DNA of 64,000 bases. Origin: Flavobacteriales bacterium UBA952 (lineage in GTDB: Bacteria; Bacteroidota; Bacteroidia; Flavobacteriales_D; Crocinitomicaceae). The stretch lies in assembly GCA_905182495.1 (NCBI GenBank), contig CAJJBU010000006.1:62001-126000 (forward strand), given 5' to 3'. A program made the position numbers and the translations under genes. Below, in pieces: positions 34,026 to 44,466 of the stretch. Position 1 is the stretch's first letter, and the number at the start of each line of letters is the position of its first letter. The notes below the pieces were generated by a model, which was not told where the DNA came from, ran no database searches, and saw nothing but the letters and a program-made list of their open reading frames with translations.

Positions 34026-36476
34026 ATGGAAGGTATATCAAAAAAAGAAAAAAAACAGAACGAAAACGTCGATTTCGAAGCTTTTAAGACACAGGTTATA
34101 GAAGATTACAAACTTGTCTGCTTGTCAAGAGAAGCTTCATTACTAGGAAGAAAAGAGGTGCTAACCGGTAAAGCAAAATTTGGAATTTTTGGAGACGGAA
34201 AAGAGCTTGCGCAAATTGCTTTAGCAAAAGAATTTAGAAAAGGTGATTTTAGAGCCGGATATTATAGAGATCAAACGATTATGTTGGCTATCAATGAGTT
34301 GACCATTGAACAATATTTTTCTGGCTTATATGCACATGCCGATGTAGAGGTTGAGCCTCAATCAGCAGGTAGACAAATGGGAGGACATTATGCAACCCGA
34401 AGTCTTGATCATAAAGGGCATTGGAAAAACTTAATGCAACAGAAAAATAGTAGCTCGGATATTTCTCCGACTGCCGGGCAGATGCCTAGACTTGTTGGCC
34501 TGGCCCAAGCTTCAAAAGTATACAGAGAAAACAAAGAGCTAAGCGCAACAGAATCGGCTAAAAAATTCACAAACTATGGAAATGAGGTTGCCTTCGGAAC
34601 AATAGGTGATGCCTCGACTAGTGAAGGCCCATTTTGGGAATCTATAAATGCCGCCGGAGTGATGCAAATTCCTTTAGTGATGTCAGTTTGGGATGACGGT
34701 TATGGCATTTCAGTTCCTAGAGACTTACAAACAACCAAAGGCTCTATTTCGGAAGCGCTTGCAGGAATGCAACGTACTGCAGATAAAAAAGGATATGAAA
34801 TATTTGTTACCAAAGGTTGGGATTACGCCCACCTATGTCAAACTTATGAAAAAGCGGTTCGACTTGCACGAGAAGAACATGTTCCGGTTCTGATCCACGT
34901 AAAAGAGGTCAATCAACCACAAGGTCATTCTACTTCAGGCTCTCACGAACGTTACAAAAGCAAAGAACGATTAGCGTGGGAGAAAGAATATGATTGCATT
35001 GAAAAATTTAAAGAATGGATCCTTGCTTTTAATGTTTCTGGAAATAAAATTGCGGATGAGAATGTACTTGACGGTATTCACAAAGAGGCTAAGGCTCAAG
35101 TACGAGATTCCAAAAACAATTCATGGAAGAAATACACTTCTGAAATTCAACAAGAATTAAAAGAAGTAAGTGCTTTAATTGAAGCTACCGCACAAAACAG
35201 TTCTGAAAAACAATTTATTCTCAAAGAACTTGAAAACCTAAATAAAACATACGAGCCTATTCGAAAAGACCTTCTCAATTCTGCTAGAAAGGTAATTAGA
35301 ATGATGTTTAAAGAAAAAACGCCTCAAAAAAGTAATCTTGGAGCTTGGGTAAAAAAAACCATCAACACATGTTACGACAAATACAGTTCACATCTTTATT
35401 CAGAATCGGATTCAAGTATTCATCAAATAAAGACCGTTCCTCCTACCTACGGTAAAGAAAACAGAATGGAAGATGGTCGAATTATCCTAAGAGAGAACTT
35501 CAATGCACAGCTCGCAAAAATCCCTGAATTACTTATCTTCGGAGAAGACGCTGGGAAAATTGGTGGTGTCAATCAATCCCTCGAGGGGCTCCAAGAGCAA
35601 TATGGAATAAATCGGGTCTTTGATACTGGAATAAGAGAATGTACAATCATTGGACAAGGAATTGGGATGGCCATGCGTGGACTTCGACCTATTGCAGAGA
35701 TTCAATACCTCGACTACTTACTGTACGCCGTTCAAGTTTTATCTGATGATTTATCAACGCTTCAATACAGAACCAAAGGCGGTCAAAAAGCACCACTAAT
35801 TGTTAGCACGAGAGGCCATAGACTCGAAGGCATTTGGCATAGTGGTTCTCCAATGGGTATGATTATTAATGCATTGAGAGGAATGTTAATCTGCGTCCCT
35901 AGAAATATGACGAAAGCTGCAGGTTTTTATAATACCCTGCTACAAGCTGATGAACCCGCTTTGGTAATTGAGCCTTTAAATGGTTATAGAACTAAAGAAA
36001 AGTACCCGGAAAATATTGGGGAATTTACAGAAGCCCTTGGTATTCCTGAAATTGTTCAAGAAGGAACAGATATCACATTGGTTTCTTACGGATCTACTTT
36101 TAACATTTGTGAATTGGCAGCTAAGCAATTGTCACAGTTTGGAATTTCAGTAGAATTAGTGGACATTCAAACATTAATTCCATTTGATATACATCACAAA
36201 ATTTCTGAATCCTTAAAAAAGACAAATAGGCTTCTTATTATTGATGAAGACGTAAGCAGCGGTGCAACGGGTTATATGTTGGACAAAATCATGGTCGAGC
36301 AAGAGTGCTTCTATCATTTGGATTCTGCACCTCATACGATGAGCTCTAAAGACCATAGATCTGCTTATGGTTCAGATGGTGACTACTTCTCAAAGCCTAA
36401 TATTGATGATATCATTGAGAAATGTTATGCTATTATGAGTGAAGTTGCCCCAAGTCGCTTCCCTCCTCTTTACTAA
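34026..36476 (+). CDS. Branched-chain 2-oxoacid dehydrogenase E1, alpha-beta fusion
   Basis: An 816-residue fusion of both E1 subunits of a 2-oxoacid dehydrogenase (thiamine diphosphate enzyme; probably 2-oxoisovalerate, making branched acyl-CoA for iso-fatty acids). ATG 34026 is chosen over an in-frame TTG at 34017 that lies inside the promoter. The alpha part (about 20-400) has 'FGIFGDGKELAQIAL', 'GQMPRLVGLAQAS' and the ThDP motif 'GDASTSEGPFWESINAAG'. The beta part (about 480-816) has 'LLIFGEDAGKIGGVNQSLEGLQ', 'FDTGIRECTIIGQGIGMAMRGLRPIAEIQYLDYL' and 'LLIIDEDVSSGATGYML'. The fused form is usual in Bacteroidota. No E2/E3 genes are nearby. Confidence 0.9.
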   Translation: MEGISKKEKKQNENVDFEAFKTQVIEDYKLVCLSREASLLGRKEVLTGKAKFGIFGDGKELAQIALAKEFRKGDFRAGYYRDQTIMLAINELTIEQYFSGLYAHADVEVEPQSAGRQMGGHYATRSLDHKGHWKNLMQQKNSSSDISPTAGQMPRLVGLAQASKVYRENKELSATESAKKFTNYGNEVAFGTIGDASTSEGPFWESINAAGVMQIPLVMSVWDDGYGISVPRDLQTTKGSISEALAGMQRTADKKGYEIFVTKGWDYAHLCQTYEKAVRLAREEHVPVLIHVKEVNQPQGHSTSGSHERYKSKERLAWEKEYDCIEKFKEWILAFNVSGNKIADENVLDGIHKEAKAQVRDSKNNSWKKYTSEIQQELKEVSALIEATAQNSSEKQFILKELENLNKTYEPIRKDLLNSARKVIRMMFKEKTPQKSNLGAWVKKTINTCYDKYSSHLYSESDSSIHQIKTVPPTYGKENRMEDGRIILRENFNAQLAKIPELLIFGEDAGKIGGVNQSLEGLQEQYGINRVFDTGIRECTIIGQGIGMAMRGLRPIAEIQYLDYLLYAVQVLSDDLSTLQYRTKGGQKAPLIVSTRGHRLEGIWHSGSPMGMIINALRGMLICVPRNMTKAAGFYNTLLQADEPALVIEPLNGYRTKEKYPENIGEFTEALGIPEIVQEGTDITLVSYGSTFNICELAAKQLSQFGISVELVDIQTLIPFDIHHKISESLKKTNRLLIIDEDVSSGATGYMLDKIMVEQECFYHLDSAPHTMSSKDHRSAYGSDGDYFSKPNIDDIIEKCYAIMSEVAPSRFPPLY

Positions 36477-36484
36477 TATAGCTT

Positions 36485-38278
36485 TTATCTAATCTCAAAT
36501 TGGTAAGGCAATCGCATTACGTTCCCCTCCCATTCTGAAATAGTTTCCAATCTGTTTCCGAGGGACCGTAATAAGGGATGCTTAAAAAAAGAAACACCAG
36601 ATTCTATCTTAATATTCTTTTCATTGATCATTTTAACAAGAGTTGCAATAGGATTCTCTTTAATCTCAGGGTAATATACAACTCGATCACTCGAAGACTT
36701 TGTAATCCCTTTTGCGTAAGAAATTGCTGATTCAAGAGAACCAATGCTATCTACCAAACCAATACCAAGCGCATCCTCACCTGTCCAAACCCTTCCGCGA
36801 GCTACCTGCTGAACTTTTTCTTTAGACAACTTCCTTCCAGTAACTACACGGTCAAGAAACTGTTCATAAATAGCATTAACCTCCGCTTGAGCCATACTGA
36901 ATTCAGAGGCTGTCAGCTTACGGTTTGTAGAAAGAATAGAATGCTCATTCGTCCCAATTCCATCAACCTCTACACCAATTTTAGCAAGCATATTTTTGGT
37001 ATATGGCAATACACCAAAGACACCTATAGACCCTGTTATTGTAGTCTTATTCGCAAAGATCATGTGCGCGGGGGTCGCGACATAATAACCACCCGAAGCC
37101 GCATAATCCCCCATAGAAACAACCACTTTTTTAACTTTATTGGTGAGGTAAACCTCTCGCCAAATTTCTTCTGATGCCAAGGCACTACCCCCTGGACTGT
37201 TAATCCTAAATACAACACTCTTAACGGACTCCATCGTTCGAACTTTTCTAAAATACTCACAAATCTTCTCACTTGTAAATCCTTTACCATTTTTAGATAT
37301 TGAACCTTCCGCTAAAATAACAGCAACAACTGGTTCACTGGACTGAGCTAACAATTGGTCATCCTTAAATTCAGATTGGCTATAAGTAGAAAAGGAATAT
37401 AGATTTAAATCCGTTCTATCGGAAACCTTTACCTTTTTCATCAACAAACCATAGACTTGATCGAGGTACATAGAGGAATCCATAAGATTAAACCGAACGG
37501 CATCCTTTACATTTTTAATACGCATTTCATTAGCCAAAGTATTAAGCTGTTCTTTTAAAATAGATCTAGAAACTGAAATATCCTGAAGCATTGTAGACCA
37601 TGTGGAATTCAAATAAGTATCCATTTGTAAACGACTCGAATCACTGATTGAATTTAAAAACAAGGGCTCAACTGCACTTTTAAAATCATTATTAGCCCCT
37701 TTCAAAATCATGACTTCTAAGCCTAGTTTTGACAGTAGACTTTTAATAAAATAAACCTCACCACCTAGACCAGACCATTGAAAAGCTGAGGAAGGAAAGC
37801 CATAGACCTCATCAGCTACAGACGCCAAATAATAGGCCTTTTGAGAGACATATTCACCAGAATTATAAGCAACAATAAACTTCTTACTTTTTTTAAATTG
37901 CGCTAGTCCCTCGCGTATTTCTTGGGCTGTCGCAATTCCGCAGTTTAAATCTCCAAAATCTAAAAATAGCCCCTTAATATTGTCATCCTTTGCGGCTTGC
38001 TTCAAGCCAAATAAAATAGCTGACAAACCTTTGGTATTATTCACTGATAAACTTAATGGATCGATATCAGAAGAAGAATTCTCCGAAATAGAACCAGCCA
38101 ATTCTAAATGTAGAATGGTATTACTTTTAACACCTTCACTATCCTCTCCAAATAAAGAAAGACTTCCTAAGAGCCCTGCGAAAACAAGAAAAAACAGTAA
38201 AGTACTGCTTAAAAAAACAGATAGAAATACAGCCCAAAACACTTTGCTAAAAGGTATTTTTAATTTTTGATTTTCCAT
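36485..38278 (-). CDS. sppA: Signal peptide peptidase SppA, 67K type
   Basis: A 597-residue membrane-anchored serine protease that degrades cleaved signal peptides. One N-terminal membrane span (about 10-37) is followed by two tandem Clp-like domains. The general-base Lys is expected in 'NDFKSAVEPLFLN' (N-domain, compare the YKSAVEPF block of E. coli SppA). The nucleophile Ser is in 'GDYAASGGYYVATPAH' (C-domain), with 'RINSPGGSALASEEIWRE' and 'TGSIGVFGVLPY' around it. Length matches the long SppA type. It is convergent with the E1 gene, 8 bp apart. Confidence 0.94.
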   Translation of the reverse strand: MENQKLKIPFSKVFWAVFLSVFLSSTLLFFLVFAGLLGSLSLFGEDSEGVKSNTILHLELAGSISENSSSDIDPLSLSVNNTKGLSAILFGLKQAAKDDNIKGLFLDFGDLNCGIATAQEIREGLAQFKKSKKFIVAYNSGEYVSQKAYYLASVADEVYGFPSSAFQWSGLGGEVYFIKSLLSKLGLEVMILKGANNDFKSAVEPLFLNSISDSSRLQMDTYLNSTWSTMLQDISVSRSILKEQLNTLANEMRIKNVKDAVRFNLMDSSMYLDQVYGLLMKKVKVSDRTDLNLYSFSTYSQSEFKDDQLLAQSSEPVVAVILAEGSISKNGKGFTSEKICEYFRKVRTMESVKSVVFRINSPGGSALASEEIWREVYLTNKVKKVVVSMGDYAASGGYYVATPAHMIFANKTTITGSIGVFGVLPYTKNMLAKIGVEVDGIGTNEHSILSTNRKLTASEFSMAQAEVNAIYEQFLDRVVTGRKLSKEKVQQVARGRVWTGEDALGIGLVDSIGSLESAISYAKGITKSSSDRVVYYPEIKENPIATLVKMINEKNIKIESGVSFFKHPLLRSLGNRLETISEWEGNVMRLPYQFEIR

Positions 38279-38299
38279 ATTTTAAATTCTATAATTAAT

Positions 38300-41272
38300 C
38301 TAATTGATAAAGTCTCCTAAATTCCGTCCATTCTCAACAATATTAAATTGAATAGTGAAACGTATTTCATCTGCATAGCCACCATTAAAAAGATTACCCA
38401 TGTTAGAAGATCGGTACAATGGAAAGTAAACACCAAAGACTTCTCCGACCTTTAATGCCAATCCAGTATTAAACATATATTCCATTTTTTGACCTTTTGG
38501 AAATAAACCTTGATTTAAAAATAGACCAAAAACATTAGGCTTAACAGGTAATGAAATATAGGTATTCAAGGAACCTATCCAATTTGTATTCGACCCTACA
38601 TTTGACGTGCTATAAAAACCACCCATACCATCCATTTGCTGCTGAACTCCTCCTCTCGCAAAATAATATTGCTCTAAAAATAAATCTTGACGCCCCCTAA
38701 CTCCAGACATATTTATGGATAGACGGTCAGAATCATATGTATTCAATTGGGTTACGAAATTCTTTCCGAAATAGGCGCTAAAATCAATGCTGCGTTTCAT
38801 TTCACTTATTCTATAATCCAATGAAAAACTAGACTTTATTTCCGCTCTCAGAAACATGTCTCGACCCCCTTCAATTAAGTTAGCATCTTGTTGAACATAG
38901 GTTAAGATTGGTGACACAGAAAAGGTAGCATTTTTAAATTTCTTTCGAAAAACATATTTGGATTTAAAACCTAAACTTCTTTCCCATAAGGCACCATTCG
39001 CATAATCCCCTTTAAGAATTCCTTTTAGCTCTAAATAACTATATGAAGTATTCTTTATACTCCTATCTCCTAGAATAATTTTCACATAGGGAGATAAACC
39101 AACAAATTGCGACGTTAGGTACCCTCCATGGCTAAAAGATTTTAAAGATGCGCCAACTTTCATTTGCTTGATGCCTCTTTTAGGTAAAATCACATATAAA
39201 GCCTCGGCTACCCCCACCATATTCTTACTCGCCAGGCCAAACTGAGGTGCCAAAAGGAACTGAAATCGATTGAGCGGTACTCCTAGGTTATGAAATGCGG
39301 CTCCTAGCATTAAACCGTCATAGGCATTTCCAGCAATTGTTGGGGTCCAGAATACATTGGTTCTGTGTGCTTCATGATCACCTGATAAAAACTCAAGTTT
39401 TAGCGGCTCCCATTTATGAAAAAGGGCTTTCTTTCGCCATAAATTGTTCTGTCTAGAGAGCTCCGGTATATCCTTACTAGCATCAATGGACAAGTGTGTA
39501 TACTCAGAACGATTGGATTTTATCTTACCTTCCTTTCCTCCAGGCTCCAACCAAACAGTTTCCACTAATTCTGAATCATTAAATACATTAATTTCAATTG
39601 GGCCATTTACTTGACCTACATTTTTCACTTTGACTAATGAACCCACTTTTTGTTGGTGAACGTTTACAATTTTATAATCAATATGATTTGTCGTCTGGAT
39701 TAAATCAGTGAAAAACCAATCCAATTTCTTTCCCGTTTCATTTTCAAAGAGCGTCTTTAAATCTTCAGGTTGCGGGTGTTTAAATTTCCATTTGTCGCAC
39801 TAACTCCCGTGGTTAATTCATCATCACCTAAATAATCTTTTAAATAATACAGATATTTACTTAGTGGATACATATGGTTCCATAATTTGCCGAAGAGAAT
39901 TCCTTAGAATGCGTCTCAATGGGTTGATCGGCACCTACTGTATGGGTAAATCGATAAGTTAAATCCCCCATGTCATGGTAATCTAAATCATTGAGGTGAA
40001 AGCGGCCATTCAATACCATGTCCGAAAGCCTCGTATTTGCTGGATATTTTGTTTGGATATACCGAACCTCATTTAAAGTATTGATCCCTTCATCCATCCA
40101 CCCGTGTACCCGTTCATTACTCCCAAGAATTCCATAGAACCAGTTATGCCCAACTTCATGAACGATAACTATTTCTAATTCTTCCTTGGAGGATGCGTTT
40201 CCAATTACGGTTACATTGGGATACTCCATCCCTCCTCCAGCACTAATCGTTCCATCAACCGCACTTACATGACTATAAGGATAATTCCCATTCCATTTGT
40301 CATCTGAACTAAAGTCATTCAAATATTCAATTGCAGCATTGTAATCCTTCATATTCAAATATGCCATTCCAGCACTAAACGATGCTAGATTTCGGGCAAC
40401 TCTACTTCCCCTTTCAAGACGACATAGCGCTTGTCGGCAAACCACGCAAAATCATGCACATTTTCTTGCTTGTATCGAATCGTTTTAAACTTATCCGAAG
40501 AGGGAGGAAACGGTGTATTAACGCCTCCTTTTTTTGATTTAGCAACCAAAGAAACTAAATTATCCTTCGTTTTTTTCGCCAAATCATTCATGAAATCAAT
40601 TTCACTTGCGTTTTGCAAGTTTCCTGTAGCCCCAATAACATAATTAGAAGGCAAGGTTATAGAAACATCAAAAGTTCCAAATTCCGAATAGAATTCGCCC
40701 TGATTAAGATATGGCATCGGATTCCAACCATTCTTATCATAAACTGCAGGTTTTGGATACCATTGTGTGATTTGATAGGACTGTCCGATATGTCCAAGCC
40801 TCGATAGTCTACCCGATGGGATTTTGACGCGAAAAGGAGTTGAAACTTGAACAGAACGCCCAGGCAGTAAAATATGGTCCAGTTGTATGATGGCGATATC
40901 CGGATTCCCATTAAAGGGAGCATGCTTGACATAACTCCCATCAACCTCAAATCTCAAAGAATCAATATAACCTAAAGCACCTTCCTTAAGCCGGTCTAGA
41001 TCTGCACTGCCGCTTGTCTTAAGCTGACCTGCTAATGCCGTAGACCCATTACTATATGCATTTGGCCACAAGTGAATATACAACTCTCTGAGTGTGTCCG
41101 GAGAATGATTAATATACTCGAAAGACTCCAAAGCATGTAACACGTGGCTAGAATCATCTAGCGCAACAGCTATTTTATAATTAACCTCTTGCTGCCAATA
41201 ATCCTGTGCGAATAAAGACCCAAAGCTAAGACAGGTAAATAGAAATAAATTAAATACAATACGGAGTTTCAT
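38300..41272 (-). pseudogene. M1 family metallopeptidase, three frame breaks
   Basis: Three frames reconstruct one secreted M1 peptidase of about 990 residues. The start at 41272 gives a signal peptide (MKLRIVFNLFLFTCLSFGSLFAQ). Part 1 (to about 40393) has 'QYWYPKPAVYD'-type and 'IGATGNL' blocks. Part 2 (about 40393-39867) has 'GGGMEYPNVTVIG', HEVGH and 'HGWMDEGINT'. A short stretch (about 39867-39800) in a third frame reads 'SKYLYYLKDYLGDDEL'. From about 39795 the first frame resumes with 'WKFKHPQPEDLKTLFENETGKKLDWFF'. Each shift is in the same direction and equals one missing base; near 40393 adding one A gives a continuous frame. The C-terminal 380 residues look like an outer-membrane beta-barrel-type domain. 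Confidence 0.82.
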
Positions 41273-41282
41273 AGCAAAAAAA

Positions 41283-41306
41283 ATGGGCTGCAACATTGCA
41301 GCCCAT
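41283..41306 (-). terminator. Rho-independent terminator of the large T9SS gene
   Basis: A perfect inverted repeat ATGGGCTGCAA / TTGCAGCCCAT (arms 41296-41306 and 41283-41293) is followed on the minus strand by eight T residues. It lies 20 bp after the stop of the 1008-residue gene and just before the M1 start codon at 41272. Confidence 0.88.
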
Positions 41307-41326
41307 AAATTTACATAATTGAAACC

Positions 41327-44300
41327 CTATTTAATCATTCGCTCGGTACGAATATTTTGATTTTCATCCGTGAATGTGAAAAGATACATTCCTTTAACCC
41401 AAGCTGAAGTATTTATTTTCATACCATTACTGACAGCTAAAGATGAAATCAATCGCCCTTGAACATCTAGAATGCTAACAGAAACATTGTCTGTTCCTGA
41501 AGTATGGATAGATACATAATCTTGGAATGGATTTGGAGAGACTTTAAGCTCTAAAAAGGCCTCAGTGATACCCGAAACATCGTTAGGGACAAAGCTACCT
41601 AATCCACAAGGGAATAATTGATAACCACTATCGAAAGGATTTGAAGAATCATATTGCCCACCAACTCCAGTCACATCGAATAAACCTTGTGGAACTGCTC
41701 CTCCAGGAATATCTGTATCAGAATCAATTCTTAAGGTATAAACATTTATACCATCTGTAACATCAATATTATTAGATCCTGTAGGGAATGTAGCTATTGG
41801 ATCCACAAAACTAACTCCTTCTAATGTAATCCATTGCGACTCGGTACCCTCATTTAAAGCCGTTACGACTGTTGGTGTAACCGTTGGCATATCTGCCGCA
41901 ATAACAAGAATACTATCAGCAAGTACCTGTGTTAATCCATTGAACTGATCTATTTGACCAAGTATTCGAATCATGTCGCCTTCATTTACAACGTAAGCAC
42001 TTACATCTGCAAAATTATATACATTAATTCCGTTGTTGTCTATATCAATAATCGCAAAGCTTAAACCTTCGTCACCATCAAAATCAATACAATGAACAAC
42101 ACCTTCTATAGAGACATAAACATCCAAAGAGTCAGCCACTCCATCTACATTACTTGTAGTAATATCAGCAATTGTTGAAGAAGTATAATCTAGTGTTTCT
42201 CCAAACAAGGCAACAGTTTTGGATTCAGGTGAATCACTACCTAAAACAATAATTGTTCCTGTCATTCCATTAAGCGCATGGCTTCCTACTGAGCAATCGT
42301 ATTGATAGGTTCCTTCAACAGTAAATACATATGAGTACATCGAGACATCCGTAGTTGCCGTAGATATAAAACTCTCAGGATTATTGAAACTGTTTCCGTC
42401 AATCGTACTATTAGTGAAATTGACGTTATGTGTTCCGCCATCGTTCACCCAATAAACAGTATCACCTGCATTAATTGTCAATGATGCTGGAGCATAATAA
42501 TAATTTCCTGCATTTACAGTATGTGAAACAGGCGTGGTTGCACCACCTGAAGAAATCGTTGCTGTACCCGTCTGGTTGTAGTTTTGAGCCGATCCATTAA
42601 GTCTAACATAGATTGGTGTACTTGTAACTTCACCAGGAACAATTTCCCCATTCACAACAACAGAACCTAAAACTCCAGCGTCAACCGGATTCGCATTAGG
42701 GCCTACGATCATAAAACCATACTGAACTATTAATCCTGCAGGCAATTCAGCAGCAGTAGCAGAAACACTAAAATTTCCATTGGCCGGTAAATCAATAATT
42801 TTTGAACCTCCAAAAACATCAGCAAAAGTAATTGGGTCTAAAGCCTTTATGAAAAACTTAGCTTCATAACCAAGATCTAAAGTGTTAGAAACGACGGTCC
42901 CTGCAAAAGTTAAGTCATTATCATTAGCGGAAGCACCCGGCTCTAAAAGCGTAATTGCCTCCATCGTTTTATTTCCGTTACCTGTCGTTTGATTTACCCA
43001 AAATGGATCAGCGGTATTGTCACCGTAGGTATTGAAATTAGGCTGAAGCCTCAATGCCGTTCCAATTACGGAGGATTTCAAATCGGAAAAACCCCAAGCC
43101 GAACCAAATACATAGCCACCACCATTCTCAGGAAGTTCAAATACATTCATATAACCGCCCCAATTCGCATTTACATCCACAACGGTTGCATTCGGGTAAG
43201 ATGGTAAAGTCAATGAGTTTGAGAAAGTTCCATTTGAAGTTTCTGAAACCTCATATTCTCCAGTAACTTCAATTGTTAGATCACTTGTTAAATAGTTACC
43301 TGAAACGTCAAAAGATTGTTCAGCGGATGGTGTACCCACAAAATGTGAAAAATCAATAAGTGTATCCGCTGAGCTAAATAAAATCGCATCTGGATTTAAG
43401 ATCTCTCCCATTAAAGGAACAATGATATCATCTGCACCAGTTGAACTTAAAACGATTTCCCCATTTGAAGGAGAAGCCGGTGCTGCGCCATTTAAACGCA
43501 CATAAAGTAATGTTGCTGTTAATTCACCTGCTGTTTGCAACAAAACAACACTAGGACCGAAACCCGTAGCTGTTGTCAGTGAAATTTCATAATCACCATT
43601 CACTGTAGCTGTAACATCAGTCGTAAGGTTTGAACCTGAAACTTCAGTTGTTTGCTCATCAGATGGAGCGCCTACAAATTGAACAAATCCACTTAAATCG
43701 GCTGGTGAAGGAGAAACTGTAGGACTTGTTCCTGGTGTCGCTCCAATCCATACACCTGGATCAAATACATTATCTCCAGCGTTAATGGGCAACTGGGTAT
43801 GGCTTGTACAACCGGTTACTTGGCTATCAGCCCAGACATTCCATTCAGATTCATTCCAAACTGGATTTGATGCAGTAACAGTGGCGATTCTCTCCGCCCT
43901 TCCATCTTCAAATTCATGACATGTACCCGTACCATCTTCTCCAGGAACACCAAAAATATCGATTGTATTATCGGCAGCATCAAAAATAGCGATTTGATCA
44001 TCACCATTGCTATCGGCCGCTCCAGCGGTACCTGCATCTATATCTGCTACAAGACCATAAACAGTTTGGAATTCAGCACCATTTGCCGCAATGATTGCAA
44101 ATGCACCAGGGGCAAGAGTACCTATAGAAGTTAAATCGATCCCAGTTCCTTGAGGAGCTGCATTTCCATTTGTCCAACGCCTTAATTCCCAGTCTGTTAA
44201 ATCAACAGATGCGTTGCTTACGTTGTATATTTCAACATATCTTGCTAAAGCGTTATCATTAGGGTCTGCCAACTCAGTAATAATAACTTGACCTATAGAG

Positions 44301-44353
44301 GTAATGCTAATAAACAGCGTTAATAATAAAGTAAAAAAGTAGTTTTTTTTCAT
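41327..44353 (-). CDS. T9SS surface protein with lamin-tail and plastocyanin-like domains
   Basis: A 1008-residue secreted multidomain protein. After a signal peptide (about 1-21) a lamin-tail domain follows (about 22-140, 'VIITELADPNDNALARYVEIYNVS...DLTDWELRRW'). Two similar blocks (about 220-375) repeat 'VQFVGAPSDEQTTEVSGSNLT' and 'SHFVGTPSAEQSFDVSGNYLT'. A cupredoxin domain (about 600-705) carries a complete type-1 copper set: His in 'GGTHNVNF', then Cys, His and Met in 'YDCSVGSHALNGM'. An OB-like domain follows (about 720-830, 'YVSIEGVVHC...IRILGQID'). The C-terminal about 75 residues ('LKVSPNPFQDYVSIHTSG...MYLFTFTDENQNIRTERMIK') are a T9SS type A sorting signal. Likely exported to the cell surface; function unknown. 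Confidence 0.85.
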   Translation of the reverse strand: MKKNYFFTLLLTLFISITSIGQVIITELADPNDNALARYVEIYNVSNASVDLTDWELRRWTNGNAAPQGTGIDLTSIGTLAPGAFAIIAANGAEFQTVYGLVADIDAGTAGAADSNGDDQIAIFDAADNTIDIFGVPGEDGTGTCHEFEDGRAERIATVTASNPVWNESEWNVWADSQVTGCTSHTQLPINAGDNVFDPGVWIGATPGTSPTVSPSPADLSGFVQFVGAPSDEQTTEVSGSNLTTDVTATVNGDYEISLTTATGFGPSVVLLQTAGELTATLLYVRLNGAAPASPSNGEIVLSSTGADDIIVPLMGEILNPDAILFSSADTLIDFSHFVGTPSAEQSFDVSGNYLTSDLTIEVTGEYEVSETSNGTFSNSLTLPSYPNATVVDVNANWGGYMNVFELPENGGGYVFGSAWGFSDLKSSVIGTALRLQPNFNTYGDNTADPFWVNQTTGNGNKTMEAITLLEPGASANDNDLTFAGTVVSNTLDLGYEAKFFIKALDPITFADVFGGSKIIDLPANGNFSVSATAAELPAGLIVQYGFMIVGPNANPVDAGVLGSVVVNGEIVPGEVTSTPIYVRLNGSAQNYNQTGTATISSGGATTPVSHTVNAGNYYYAPASLTINAGDTVYWVNDGGTHNVNFTNSTIDGNSFNNPESFISTATTDVSMYSYVFTVEGTYQYDCSVGSHALNGMTGTIIVLGSDSPESKTVALFGETLDYTSSTIADITTSNVDGVADSLDVYVSIEGVVHCIDFDGDEGLSFAIIDIDNNGINVYNFADVSAYVVNEGDMIRILGQIDQFNGLTQVLADSILVIAADMPTVTPTVVTALNEGTESQWITLEGVSFVDPIATFPTGSNNIDVTDGINVYTLRIDSDTDIPGGAVPQGLFDVTGVGGQYDSSNPFDSGYQLFPCGLGSFVPNDVSGITEAFLELKVSPNPFQDYVSIHTSGTDNVSVSILDVQGRLISSLAVSNGMKINTSAWVKGMYLFTFTDENQNIRTERMIK

Positions 44354-44425
44354 TGTTGTTCGTTTTTTTTGAAGGATAAAAGTACAAAAGCAAATTGAAC
44401 AAAACTACCATTGTTACCAAATAAA

Positions 44426-44447
44426 AAAAGGCGCCGAAGCGCCTTTT
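44426..44447 (-). terminator. Rho-independent terminator after pnp (UUCG loop)
   Basis: Arms AAAAGGCGC (44426-44434) and GCGCCTTTT (44439-44447). On the minus strand the loop is TTCG closed by C-G, the very stable UUCG tetraloop, followed by seven T residues. T-tracts flank both sides, so it could stop transcription in both directions. It lies 20 bp after the pnp stop. Confidence 0.9.
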
Positions 44448-44466
44448 AAAATTATATGAATTAAAG

